Shown: in pieces, positions 23,230-30,411 of the stretch
How the letters are laid out: each line of letters opens with the position of its first letter
Numbering within the stretch: position 1 is the stretch's first letter
Assembly (NCBI GenBank): GCA_944385365.1
Contig: CALWWW010000017.1
Coordinates: 1 to 52,363 of the forward strand
Reading direction: 5' to 3'
Origin: an uncultured Oscillospiraceae bacterium
GTDB taxonomy: Bacteria; Bacillota; Clostridia; Oscillospirales; Oscillospiraceae
DNA length: 52,363 nt
Program-made: the position numbers and the translations under genes
The notes under the pieces: generated by a model
Database searches by the model: none
Told to the model about the DNA's origin: nothing
Seen by the model: the letters and a program-made list of their open reading frames with translations, nothing else

Positions 23230-24450
23230 TCATTCCATATGATACACGGTGACGGCGACGGTGCTGCCCTGGGGCAATCCCTCGCAGTCCCGTGGGATTT
23301 CAAAATAGCCGTCAGACCCGGCCAGGGTGCTGATGAGGCCCGATTTGCTGCGGATGGGCTGGGCATACAGTACGCCGTCCCGCTCCGTCAGATGGACGCC
23401 GGTGTACTGGGCACGGCCATGGTTGGCCGAGACGGTCTCCGTCAGAACGGCAGGCACCGGACGGCGCACCAGGGTGCGGCCCTGCATCCGGGCCAGCAGG
23501 GGTTTCAAAAACAGATTGGCCACAAAAAACGCCGCGCCGGGATGGCCCGGCAAGCCCATAACCGGCTTGCCCTCCACGACGCCCAGAATGGTGGGTTTGC
23601 CGGGCTTCATGGCAATGCCATGGAACAGCAGCTTGCCCAGCCGGTCAATGACGCGGCAGGTGGCGTCCTTTTCCCCCACGGAACTGCCGCCGGAAATGAG
23701 CACACAGTCGCACTGTGCCAGCGCCCTGCGCACCGTCTCTTCCAGCAGCGGTTCCTCATCCCGCAGCGCCCCCATGGGGATAGCCTCGCCGCCGAAGGAG
23801 GTCACCGCCGCCGCCAGCAGGGCCGAATTGACGTCCCGGACCTGCCCAAGCCCCGGCTGTTCCGTCACGTCTACCAACTCGTCGCCGGTGCTGATGACGG
23901 CCACCCTGGGCCGCCGGGCCACGGTCACCTGGGCCCGGCCCAGAGCCGCCAACGCGCCGATATCGGCGGCGGTCAGAATGCGGCCCGCCTGCAATACCAC
24001 CTTGCCGGGCCGCACGTCGTCGCCCCGGTACACCAGATTGCTGCCGGGGGCGGCGGGCTTCATAACGCCGATGGTGCCGTCGCCGTAGTCCTCCGTATAT
24101 TCGATCATCACCACGGCGTCGGCCCCCTGGGGCAGCGCGCCGCCGGTGGGCACGGCCACGCAGGTGTTTTCCTCCACGGTACCCTCCGCCGCTTGTCCCA
24201 TCAGAACCGAACCGGTGACCGTCAGAATGGCCGGAATGCTGTCGCTGCATCCAAAGGTGTCGGCCCCGCGGACCGCGTAGCCGTCCACCGTGGACCGGTC
24301 AAAATCCGGTACAAACTCCGCCGCCGTCACCGTCTCGGCCAGCACCCGGCCCAGGGCCGCGGGCAGGGGCACCGATTCCGGCTCCCCCACTGTAAACGCC
24401 GATTCCGCAATCAGCGACAGGACCTCCTCCGGTGTCTTCACCGTCAACAT
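23230..24450 (-). CDS. moeA: Molybdopterin molybdenumtransferase MoeA
   Basis: This 406-residue full-length MoeA has FVPDFDRSTVDGYAVRGADT, VPTGGALPQGADAVVMIEYT, VISTGDELVD, LISGGSSVGEKDATCRVID, GIAMKPGKPTILGVVEGK and GLPGHPGAAFF. It joins Mo or W to the adenylylated pyranopterin. With the MoeA-PBP fusion next to it, the organism has two MoeA proteins, possibly one per metal, as proposed for other tungsten users. It starts 3 bp after the regulator stop with GGAGG upstream, so it is translationally coupled. Confidence 0.94.
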   Translation of the reverse strand: MLTVKTPEEVLSLIAESAFTVGEPESVPLPAALGRVLAETVTAAEFVPDFDRSTVDGYAVRGADTFGCSDSIPAILTVTGSVLMGQAAEGTVEENTCVAVPTGGALPQGADAVVMIEYTEDYGDGTIGVMKPAAPGSNLVYRGDDVRPGKVVLQAGRILTAADIGALAALGRAQVTVARRPRVAVISTGDELVDVTEQPGLGQVRDVNSALLAAAVTSFGGEAIPMGALRDEEPLLEETVRRALAQCDCVLISGGSSVGEKDATCRVIDRLGKLLFHGIAMKPGKPTILGVVEGKPVMGLPGHPGAAFFVANLFLKPLLARMQGRTLVRRPVPAVLTETVSANHGRAQYTGVHLTERDGVLYAQPIRSKSGLISTLAGSDGYFEIPRDCEGLPQGSTVAVTVYHME

Positions 24451-24453
24451 GTG

Positions 24454-25392
24454 TCAAACCTCCTCCAGGATTTCCCCCATCTGGGTGTAATCGTTGCCGC
24501 TGAACTGCTCCAGCTCCCGGCGAAAGGCCGGGTCCCGCAGAACGGCCAGCAGCGTTTGTACCTCTGGCTGCTCCAGAGAATCCTTGCGCAAAACCAGATC
24601 ACAGCGCTCCTGCTGCATGGGAATAAAGTCCAGTCCCGCCTGCTTGCGGGTGACCCGTTCGGTACCCACGCCCACGTCGGCCTTGCCCTGGGCAATGGCC
24701 CCGGCCAGCGTCAGATGGGAGCCGGTCTCCTGGTCATAACCCCGGACCGATGACGGCGCGATGCCCAGCCGCCGCAGATGCTCGTCCAGCAGCACCCGGG
24801 ACGCGGACCCGCAGCCCCGGTTGAGCATGCACACGTCCGCCCGGCACAAATCCTCCCAGCCGGTGATCTGCTTAGGGTTGCCTGCGGCCACATAAAAGCC
24901 CTGCATCCGCCGGGACACATTGACCAGCACCGCCCCCACGCCGGGCATGAGCCGCCGGACATAGGGACTGTTGTACCGGTCCACATCCCCGGCCCACAGA
25001 TGGACCATAGCCGCATGGATCCGCTTCTGATAGAGGGCCAGCAGTCCCTCAAAGCCGCTGAGATACGCCCGCAGCGCCGCCACATTCTTCTGCTGCATGC
25101 GGCTGGACAGCAAATCCAGCACCACGTCCTGGCCCGCAATGATAAAATGGTGGTCCCAATCGGCACGGGTGATGAGACCGCCCTCCAGTTCGGCGGTCTT
25201 GACCTTGGGGGCCGAACGCTCATGGCGGGACCGGGCAATATACTGGTCCACATCCTCCTTGGTGAAGCGCACCTTGCGCCCCACCCGGTAGGAGTTGATT
25301 TCCCCCCGGCGAATCAGTTCATAGACGGTGTTGCAGCTCACATGGAGCATCGCCGCCACCTGCTGGGTGGACAGGGCCTTTTGGTCGGGCAT
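24454..25392 (-). CDS. HTH regulator with PBP-like sensor domain
   Basis: This 312-residue cytosolic protein starts with an excisionase-type helix-turn-helix (about 5-55, LSTQQVAAMLHVSCNTVYEL, INSYRVGRKVRFTKEDVDQY). It continues with a PBP-like domain (about 85-312; GFYVAAGNPKQITGWEDLC, MLNRGCGSASRVLLDEHL, GLDFIPMQQERCDLVLRK) of the same kind as that fused to MoeA. No signal peptide. It probably reads intracellular molybdate/tungstate or cofactor and controls this region, in the role ModE has in Proteobacteria. It is divergent from the AOR gene and heads the moeA operon. ATG after GAGGGGG. Confidence 0.85.
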   Translation of the reverse strand: MPDQKALSTQQVAAMLHVSCNTVYELIRRGEINSYRVGRKVRFTKEDVDQYIARSRHERSAPKVKTAELEGGLITRADWDHHFIIAGQDVVLDLLSSRMQQKNVAALRAYLSGFEGLLALYQKRIHAAMVHLWAGDVDRYNSPYVRRLMPGVGAVLVNVSRRMQGFYVAAGNPKQITGWEDLCRADVCMLNRGCGSASRVLLDEHLRRLGIAPSSVRGYDQETGSHLTLAGAIAQGKADVGVGTERVTRKQAGLDFIPMQQERCDLVLRKDSLEQPEVQTLLAVLRDPAFRRELEQFSGNDYTQMGEILEEV

Positions 25393-25427
25393 AGCTCCCC
25401 CTCCTCTTTTACATAGCAGTTGACACA

Positions 25428-25457
25428 AGTATAACCCATTTCACACAATGTTGGCAA
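25428..25457 (-). promoter_or_regulatory. Promoter of the regulator-moeA operon
   Basis: The minus strand has TTGCCA (25452-25457), an 18-bp spacer and TATACT (25428-25433), 36 bp before the regulator start. It is back to back with the AOR promoter. Confidence 0.65.
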
Positions 25458-25485
25458 GGGTCCCGTGAAATCTCTTGCGTTTTTA

Positions 25486-25513
25486 TTGTAATTTCCGGAA
25501 TTCCAGCTATGAT
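25486..25513 (+). promoter_or_regulatory. Promoter of the AOR gene
   Basis: TTGTAA (25486-25491), a 16-bp spacer containing the palindrome TTCCGGAATTCC, and TATGAT (25508-25513). The spacer palindrome could be an operator for the divergently encoded regulator, but no second copy is seen in the window. Confidence 0.55.
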
Positions 25514-25561
25514 GAAATCAGGAAGTGTGTAAGGAAACCCATTGTTCAAGGAGGGAATCGT

Positions 25562-27370
25562 ATGAGCCGTTCTTACTATGAGAAACTCGCCCGCATCGAT
25601 TTGACCGCCGGTACGGTGGCCGTGGAACCCCTGGAGCTGGAAAAAGCCCAACGGTACATCGGCGGCCGCGGTTTGGGTACCAAAATCCTCTACGATGAGG
25701 GCGTTGCCACCGTGGACCCCCTGGGTCCCGACAACAAACTGGTGTACATCACCGGCCCCATGACCGGTACGCCGTCGCCGTCCTCGGGCCGCTATATGGT
25801 CTGTACCAAGTCTCCCCTGACGGGCATGATCGCCTGTTCCAACTCCGGCGGCATCTGGGGCGCCAAGCTGAAACATGCCGGTTGGGACGGTCTGATTGTC
25901 GAAGGCGTTGCCAAGGAGTGGACCTATCTGCTGGTGGACGATGGGGAAATTTCGTTCCACAGCGCCGAGCAGTACGTGGGCATGAAGAGCGAGGACATGG
26001 ACGAAGCGCTGCGCAAGGTCCATGGCGAGAAAGCCTCCGTTCTGAACATCGGCCCCGCCGGTGAACACCAGGCACTGCTGGCCGCCATCATCAACGACAA
26101 GGACCGGGCCGCGGGCCGCTCCGGCGTCGGCGCGGTCATGGGCTCCAAGAAGCTCAAGGCCATTGTGGTCAAGGCCAGCGTGGGCCATGTGACCACCCTC
26201 CACGACGAAGACGCCCTGAAGCAGGCCACCAGCCGCTGCCTGGGCATCCTCAAGGAAAACGGCGTCACGGGCCAGGGTCTGCGGGCCTACGGCACCGCCG
26301 TTCTGGTCAACATCATCAACAACATTGGTTCCCTGCCCACCAAGAACTGGCAGGAAGCCTATTTTGAAGCCGCCGAGAAGATTTCCGGTGAAACCATGGC
26401 CGAGACGTGTCTCGTCAAGCCCGGCGCGTGCTTCCGCTGCCCCATCGTCTGCGGCCGTATTGTCAAGCTCAACGACGGCAAGGTCTGCGGCGGCCCCGAA
26501 TATGAACCCCTGTGGGCCTACGGCGCCAACTGCGGCGTGGACGACCTCAACGCCATCAACGTGGCCAATATGCTCTGCAACGAATACGGTCTGGACGCCA
26601 TTTCCACCCCCTGTACCATCGCCGCCGCCATGGAGCTGTATCAGATCGGCGCCATCACCGAGGCGGACTGTGAGGGCGTTCCCCTGACCTGGGGCAGCGC
26701 CGAGGCCATTGTGGAATGGACCCGCCGCATGGGCGCCGGAGAGACCGAGCTGGGCAAGCGGATGGCTCAGGGTTCCTACCGTCTCTGCGAGCACTACGGC
26801 CATCCCGAGGTGTCCATGAGCGTCAAGAAGCAGGAAATGCCCGCCTACGACGCCCGCGGCATTCAGGGCATCGGCATCACCTATGCCACCAGCAACCGCG
26901 GCGGCTGCCATGTCCGGGGCTATATGATCTCCCCCGAAGTCCTGGGCCTGCCCCAGCAGCTGGACCGGACGGTGACCGACGACAAGGCCGCCTGGGCCAA
27001 GACCTTCCAGGACCTGACCGCCGTCATCGACTCCATGGGCAACTGCCTGTTTACCTCCTTTGCCCTGGGGGCCCAGGAGTATGCGGACCTGCTCAACGCC
27101 GCCACCGGCACCAACTACACCGTGGAGACGCTGCTGGAAGCCGGTGAGCGGATTTACAACCTGGAGCGGCTGTTCAACAAGGCCGCCGGTATGAAGCCCG
27201 AGGATGACCGGCTGCCCAAGCGTCTGCTGGAGGACCCCATCCCCGGCGGTCCCTCCAAGGGTATGACCAGCAAGATCGCGCTGACGCTGCCCCAATACTA
27301 CGAAGCCCGCGGTTGGGTGGACGCCTTCCCCACGGAAGAAACGCTGCGCCGCCTGGGCCTTGCCGAATAA
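25562..27370 (+). CDS. Tungsten-type aldehyde:ferredoxin oxidoreductase
   Basis: This 602-residue enzyme of the AOR family oxidises aldehydes to carboxylic acids, or the reverse, with ferredoxin, using tungsten-bispyranopterin and one 4Fe-4S cluster. Blocks seen are RYIGGRGLGTKILYDE, GPMTGTPSPSSGRYMVCTKS (pterin site), NIGPAGEHQ, DKDRAAGRSGVGAVMGSKKL, the cluster Cys in CFRCPIVCG (about 289-296) with the distal Cys in GNCLF (about 494), and GIGITYATSNRGGCHVRGYM. Length is normal. It lies amid tungstate uptake and cofactor genes, supporting tungsten rather than molybdenum. The natural aldehyde cannot be read from sequence. Confidence 0.94.
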   Translation: MSRSYYEKLARIDLTAGTVAVEPLELEKAQRYIGGRGLGTKILYDEGVATVDPLGPDNKLVYITGPMTGTPSPSSGRYMVCTKSPLTGMIACSNSGGIWGAKLKHAGWDGLIVEGVAKEWTYLLVDDGEISFHSAEQYVGMKSEDMDEALRKVHGEKASVLNIGPAGEHQALLAAIINDKDRAAGRSGVGAVMGSKKLKAIVVKASVGHVTTLHDEDALKQATSRCLGILKENGVTGQGLRAYGTAVLVNIINNIGSLPTKNWQEAYFEAAEKISGETMAETCLVKPGACFRCPIVCGRIVKLNDGKVCGGPEYEPLWAYGANCGVDDLNAINVANMLCNEYGLDAISTPCTIAAAMELYQIGAITEADCEGVPLTWGSAEAIVEWTRRMGAGETELGKRMAQGSYRLCEHYGHPEVSMSVKKQEMPAYDARGIQGIGITYATSNRGGCHVRGYMISPEVLGLPQQLDRTVTDDKAAWAKTFQDLTAVIDSMGNCLFTSFALGAQEYADLLNAATGTNYTVETLLEAGERIYNLERLFNKAAGMKPEDDRLPKRLLEDPIPGGPSKGMTSKIALTLPQYYEARGWVDAFPTEETLRRLGLAE

Positions 27371-27388
27371 GTTCCGAACTGTTATGAT

Positions 27389-27416
27389 GGAGGGGAAACC
27401 ATTCCCCTCCATTTTT
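27389..27416 (+). terminator. Weak terminator between AOR and moaD
   Basis: GGAGGGG and CCCCTCC form a 7-bp stem with loop AAACCATT, then ATTTTT. It probably lets part of the transcription through, so the cofactor genes are made in smaller amount than the enzyme. Confidence 0.65.
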
Positions 27417-27439
27417 CCATTGTGAAAGGAGAGATCGCC

Positions 27440-27661
27440 ATGCTGGAAGTCCGTCTGTTTGCCACCCTGCGGCAGGGCCGGGAGAAGGTCTATCACCTGG
27501 ACGCCGCCGGATTCCCCGACGGCACCGCTGTTCTGGACCATCTGCATATTCCCAAAGAGGAAGTGGCCATTTTCCTGCGCAACGGATTCCACCGTCCCAC
27601 GGACACCGCCCTGGCGGACGGGGACATTGTGGCCATTTTCCCGCCCACCGGCGGCGGCTGA
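27440..27661 (+). CDS. MoaD/ThiS-family sulfur carrier protein
   Basis: This 73-residue ubiquitin-fold protein ends in IFPPTGGG, the counterpart of the MoaD ending PPVAGG whose C-terminal glycine is thiocarboxylated. The start EVRLFATLRQGREK is the usual MoaD opening. It should supply the dithiolene sulfur of the pyranopterin and be activated by the ThiF-like protein 12 bp downstream. The large subunit MoaE is not present in the window. ATG after AAAGGAG. Confidence 0.85.
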   Translation: MLEVRLFATLRQGREKVYHLDAAGFPDGTAVLDHLHIPKEEVAIFLRNGFHRPTDTALADGDIVAIFPPTGGG

Positions 27662-27673
27662 GGAGGCATCCCT

Positions 27674-28348
27674 ATGGAGGAACGCTATCTGCGCAATCTG
27701 GGGCCGCTGACCGAAGCGGAGCAGGCGCTGCTTGCATCCAAAACCGTCTTTCTCGCCGGTTTGGGCGGTCTGGGCGGCCATCTGCTGGAACACATGCTGC
27801 GGCTGGGGGTGGGGGCCATTGTGACCGCCGACGGCGACCGCTTCACCCCCTCCAATCTGAACCGGCAGCTGTTGGCCACGGAGGACGCCATGGGTCAGCC
27901 GAAAGCCCAGGCGGCGGCGGAACGGGCCGCCGCCGTCAATCCCAGTGTCCGGGTCACCGTCGTATCCACACCGCTGACGGCCCGCAACCGGGACGCCCTG
28001 CTGGCCGGGTGCGATCTGGCCCTGGACGGTCTGGACAATCTGGAAGCCCGGCGGATTCTGGCCGCCGGCTGCGACCGGGCCGGTATTCCCCTGGTCCATG
28101 GCGGCATCCGGGACTGGTGCGCCCAGGTGGCGGTGATTCCGCCGGGCAGCGGCCTGCTGGACCGCATTTACCCGCCCCATCTGTCGGAACTCTCCCCCAG
28201 CGGCACCGTCTCGCCGGTACCGGCCTGGTGCGCCGCCGTTCAGGCGGCCCAGGCGCTTTGTCTTCTCTGCGGCCGTCCCGCCCCCCTGTGGGGAAAGCTG
28301 CTGGCGGCAGACCTGCTCTATGGAGAACAGGAAATTCTGCCCCTGTAG
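27674..28348 (+). CDS. ThiF/MoeB/HesA-family adenylyltransferase
   Basis: This 224-residue E1-like enzyme has the nucleotide loop VFLAGLGGLGGHLLEHMLRL, the Asp block VTADGDRFTPSNLNRQLLAT and the later GCDLALDGLDNLEARRILA. It should adenylylate the C-terminal glycine of the MoaD-like protein. The zinc-binding Cys pairs of classical MoeB are not seen (CLLC near the end is only one pair), so it is of the shorter HesA/ThiF class common next to AOR genes. Confidence 0.88.
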   Translation: MEERYLRNLGPLTEAEQALLASKTVFLAGLGGLGGHLLEHMLRLGVGAIVTADGDRFTPSNLNRQLLATEDAMGQPKAQAAAERAAAVNPSVRVTVVSTPLTARNRDALLAGCDLALDGLDNLEARRILAAGCDRAGIPLVHGGIRDWCAQVAVIPPGSGLLDRIYPPHLSELSPSGTVSPVPAWCAAVQAAQALCLLCGRPAPLWGKLLAADLLYGEQEILPL

Positions 28349-28352
28349 CGTC

Positions 28353-29168
28353 TCACCGAACCTGAATGTCAATCTCGGTCAAATAGTCCTCCGGCGTCGG
28401 GCTGACGGTCTCATTGATGACGGTTTCATAGGCATAGCCCGTCAGCGCAATGCCCTGGGCTTCGGCATAGGCCAGCATCCGTTCATAGGCCGCCGGTACC
28501 TGCTCCCAATAGCCCCGGCAATAGGCCCGCAGATAGGTGCCGCCGGGGCGGATATGCTGCCGCGGAACGGCAGCGGCATCGGGACACCGCAGGAAAATGG
28601 CCGTGTAACCCCAAAAATCCCGCTGCATCAGCCGTTCCACCGGAATCATGGCCCCGTAGTCGATGCCGTACAGCCGCCGGAGTCCATGGTCCGTCACCGC
28701 CTGCTGGGAGGTCTGCACATCCTCTTCCATGGTGGCGGTCCGGGACGTTTCCAGCAGGGCCAGGCGGCGCGGTTCCACCGTCACCAGCCCCATCTGGTCC
28801 GGGTCTACCTGCCGCAGCTGCTCCAGAGACTGCCGCTGACGGCCCAGGGCTTCCTGCAATTCCCGCAGATGGGCCATGGCCGCGTCCAGCTCCGCCGCCT
28901 TTTCCGCCATGAGGGTGTCCAGCTCCTCCACGGACCGGTGGGCCATCCAGGCCCGGATATCGGGGATGGACATGTTCAGCTCCCGCAGCATAAGAATGGT
29001 GCCCAGGGTGGCGCTCTGGAGAAAGCTGTAATACCGGTAGCCGTTCTCCCCCACCACCGCCGGACGGAACAGGCCGATTTCATCGTACCACATCAGCGTT
29101 TTTTTATGGATGCCGTGGGCCTTGGCAAATTCCCCAATGGTATAAAGGTGTCTGGCGTCCTGGGGCAT
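28353..29168 (-). CDS. MerR-family regulator with GyrI-like effector domain
   Basis: This 271-residue protein has a MerR helix-turn-helix at about 9-75 (YTIGEFAKAHGIHKKTLMWY, GLFRPAVVGENGYRYYSFLQ), a long coiled dimer helix (about 80-120), and a C-terminal effector domain of the BmrR/GyrI type (about 125-271, ending YETVINETVSPTPEDYLTEI). Such proteins bind hydrophobic or drug-like ligands. ATG after GGAGGT. It faces the nitroreductase gene across a 116-bp spacer and is its likely regulator. It converges with the ThiF-like gene with only 4 bp between stops. Confidence 0.88.
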   Translation of the reverse strand: MPQDARHLYTIGEFAKAHGIHKKTLMWYDEIGLFRPAVVGENGYRYYSFLQSATLGTILMLRELNMSIPDIRAWMAHRSVEELDTLMAEKAAELDAAMAHLRELQEALGRQRQSLEQLRQVDPDQMGLVTVEPRRLALLETSRTATMEEDVQTSQQAVTDHGLRRLYGIDYGAMIPVERLMQRDFWGYTAIFLRCPDAAAVPRQHIRPGGTYLRAYCRGYWEQVPAAYERMLAYAEAQGIALTGYAYETVINETVSPTPEDYLTEIDIQVR

Positions 29169-29212
29169 GGTTCTCACCTCCTGTGTCGTTTTGGATACTA
29201 TAGCATATGTCG

Positions 29213-29241
29213 TTGCTTTTTGCAGCCCCATGGAGTATACT
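29213..29241 (+). promoter_or_regulatory. Promoter of the nitroreductase gene
   Basis: TTGCTT (29213-29218), a 17-bp spacer and TATACT (29236-29241). The spacer is not the elongated 19-20 bp typical of MerR-activated promoters, so activation by the divergent regulator is uncertain. Confidence 0.6.
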
Positions 29242-29284
29242 GGAAAAAAACAGAAGGAGGCGGGCCCTGGGCCCAAGTTTTGGT

Positions 29285-30028
29285 ATGAACGAGATTTTAC
29301 GCGCACTCCATGAGAGAAAGTCGGTGCGGCTCTACGAGGACCGTCCCGTTCCCGATTCGGTAAAGGCCGCCGTCCTGGAAGCCGCGGTACAGGCTCCCAC
29401 GGCAGGCAATCAACAGCTGTACACCATTCTGGATATCACCGAGCCGCAGCTCAAGCATGCCCTTTCCATCACCTGCGACAATCAGCCCTTTATTGCCCAG
29501 GCCCCCATGGTGCTAGTGTTCCTGGCCGACTGCAAAAAATGGTACGACGCTTACCGCTACGCCGATTGCTGCCCCCGGGAGCCCGGCGTGGGCGACCTGC
29601 TATTGGCTGTCAGCGACGCCAACATTGCCGCCCAAAACGCTGTCACCGCCGCAGAAAGCCTGGGTCTTGGTTCCTGCTACATCGGTGACATCATGGAGCA
29701 CGCCGCCGAGCAGCGCCGTCTGCTCCATCTGCCGGACTACGTCTTCCCTGCCGCCATGGTCGTGTTCGGCTATCCGACGGAACAGCAGCGCCGCCGTCCC
29801 AAACCCACCCGCTGCCCCATGGAGCAGATCGTCCATGAGAACGGGTACCGCATTTTGGACGAAACAGAGCTGCGTCACATGCTGGAGGACAAGGCGGGAG
29901 AGAAGCCCTACGAAGCGTGGCTCAACGCGTTCTGTCAGCGGAAGTACAACTCGGACTTTTCCCGGGAGATGACCCGGTCTGTGGCTGCGTATCTGCGGCA
30001 GTATCACATGCCGGAACAGGAAGATTGA
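29285..30028 (+). CDS. Nitroreductase-family protein
   Basis: This 247-residue FMN-binding oxidoreductase has RKSVRLYEDRPVPDSVKAAV (FMN phosphate arginines), AAVQAPTAGNQQLYTI, DANIAAQNAVTAAESLGLGS, then CYIG, and VVFGYPTEQQRRRPKPTR. The N-terminal part is classical; the last 60 residues are an extension rich in Glu/Tyr/Arg. Substrates may be quinones, nitro compounds or flavins. ATG after a weak site. A strong terminator follows. Confidence 0.88.
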   Translation: MNEILRALHERKSVRLYEDRPVPDSVKAAVLEAAVQAPTAGNQQLYTILDITEPQLKHALSITCDNQPFIAQAPMVLVFLADCKKWYDAYRYADCCPREPGVGDLLLAVSDANIAAQNAVTAAESLGLGSCYIGDIMEHAAEQRRLLHLPDYVFPAAMVVFGYPTEQQRRRPKPTRCPMEQIVHENGYRILDETELRHMLEDKAGEKPYEAWLNAFCQRKYNSDFSREMTRSVAAYLRQYHMPEQED

Positions 30029-30043
30029 CCAGTATAGAAATTG

Positions 30044-30079
30044 GGGCGCGTTGCAAAATTCATTGCAACGCGCCCTTGT
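30044..30079 (+). terminator. Intrinsic terminator after nitroreductase
   Basis: GGGCGCGTTGCAA and TTGCAACGCGCCC form a perfect 13-bp stem with loop AATTCA, followed by TTGTT. Confidence 0.85.
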
Positions 30080-30129
30080 TCTCAGTATGGCGGTTATGCG
30101 AAGTAGAGTATGGGGCCTGAATTGTATTT

Positions 30130-30347
30130 GTAGGGCGGGACCTATGTGTCCCGCCGCTGGTATGCACCATCGACCAACAACAACGTAGGGGCCGGCATCC
30201 TTGACGGCCCCGGACCGATTGTGCAATGGGCGCGTCAGGGATGCCGCGCCCTACAGATGTGGATGCGGATTCGCTCCAGGGCCGTCCAGTAACCGCCCAG
30301 TAACCGCCGGGGGTGCTGCACGGCGGGACACGCAGGTCCCGCCCTAC
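30130..30347. repeat. Cluster of GTAGGGCGGGAC-type hairpin repeats
   Basis: Four related hairpins lie here: GTAGGGCGGGACC with GTCCCGCC (30130-30155), GTAGGGGCCG with CGGCCCC (30185-30212), GGGCGCG with CGCGCCCTAC (30228-30254), and GGCGGGAC with GTCCCGCCCTAC (30322-30347). The first and last are inverted copies of one unit. The CGCCCTAC/GTAGGGCG end is shared, and a relative (GGCAAGCCCCCGCCCTAC) stands at 21247-21264. No gene is seen in the 383 bp between the nitroreductase and the next stop codon. Confidence 0.7.
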
Positions 30348-30411
30348 GAGATCAAACGGGCGTGACTGCTGAACTTCTCATTCCCGCCATTCTGCAACAG
30401 TCCCAACTTTT

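Noticed and set aside
25409-28372. Minus-strand open frame of nearly 1000 codons opposite AOR, moaD and the ThiF-like gene
   Set aside because: It crosses three well-supported genes antisense, has low-complexity composition and no start signal. It is explained by the third-position GC bias of the real genes.
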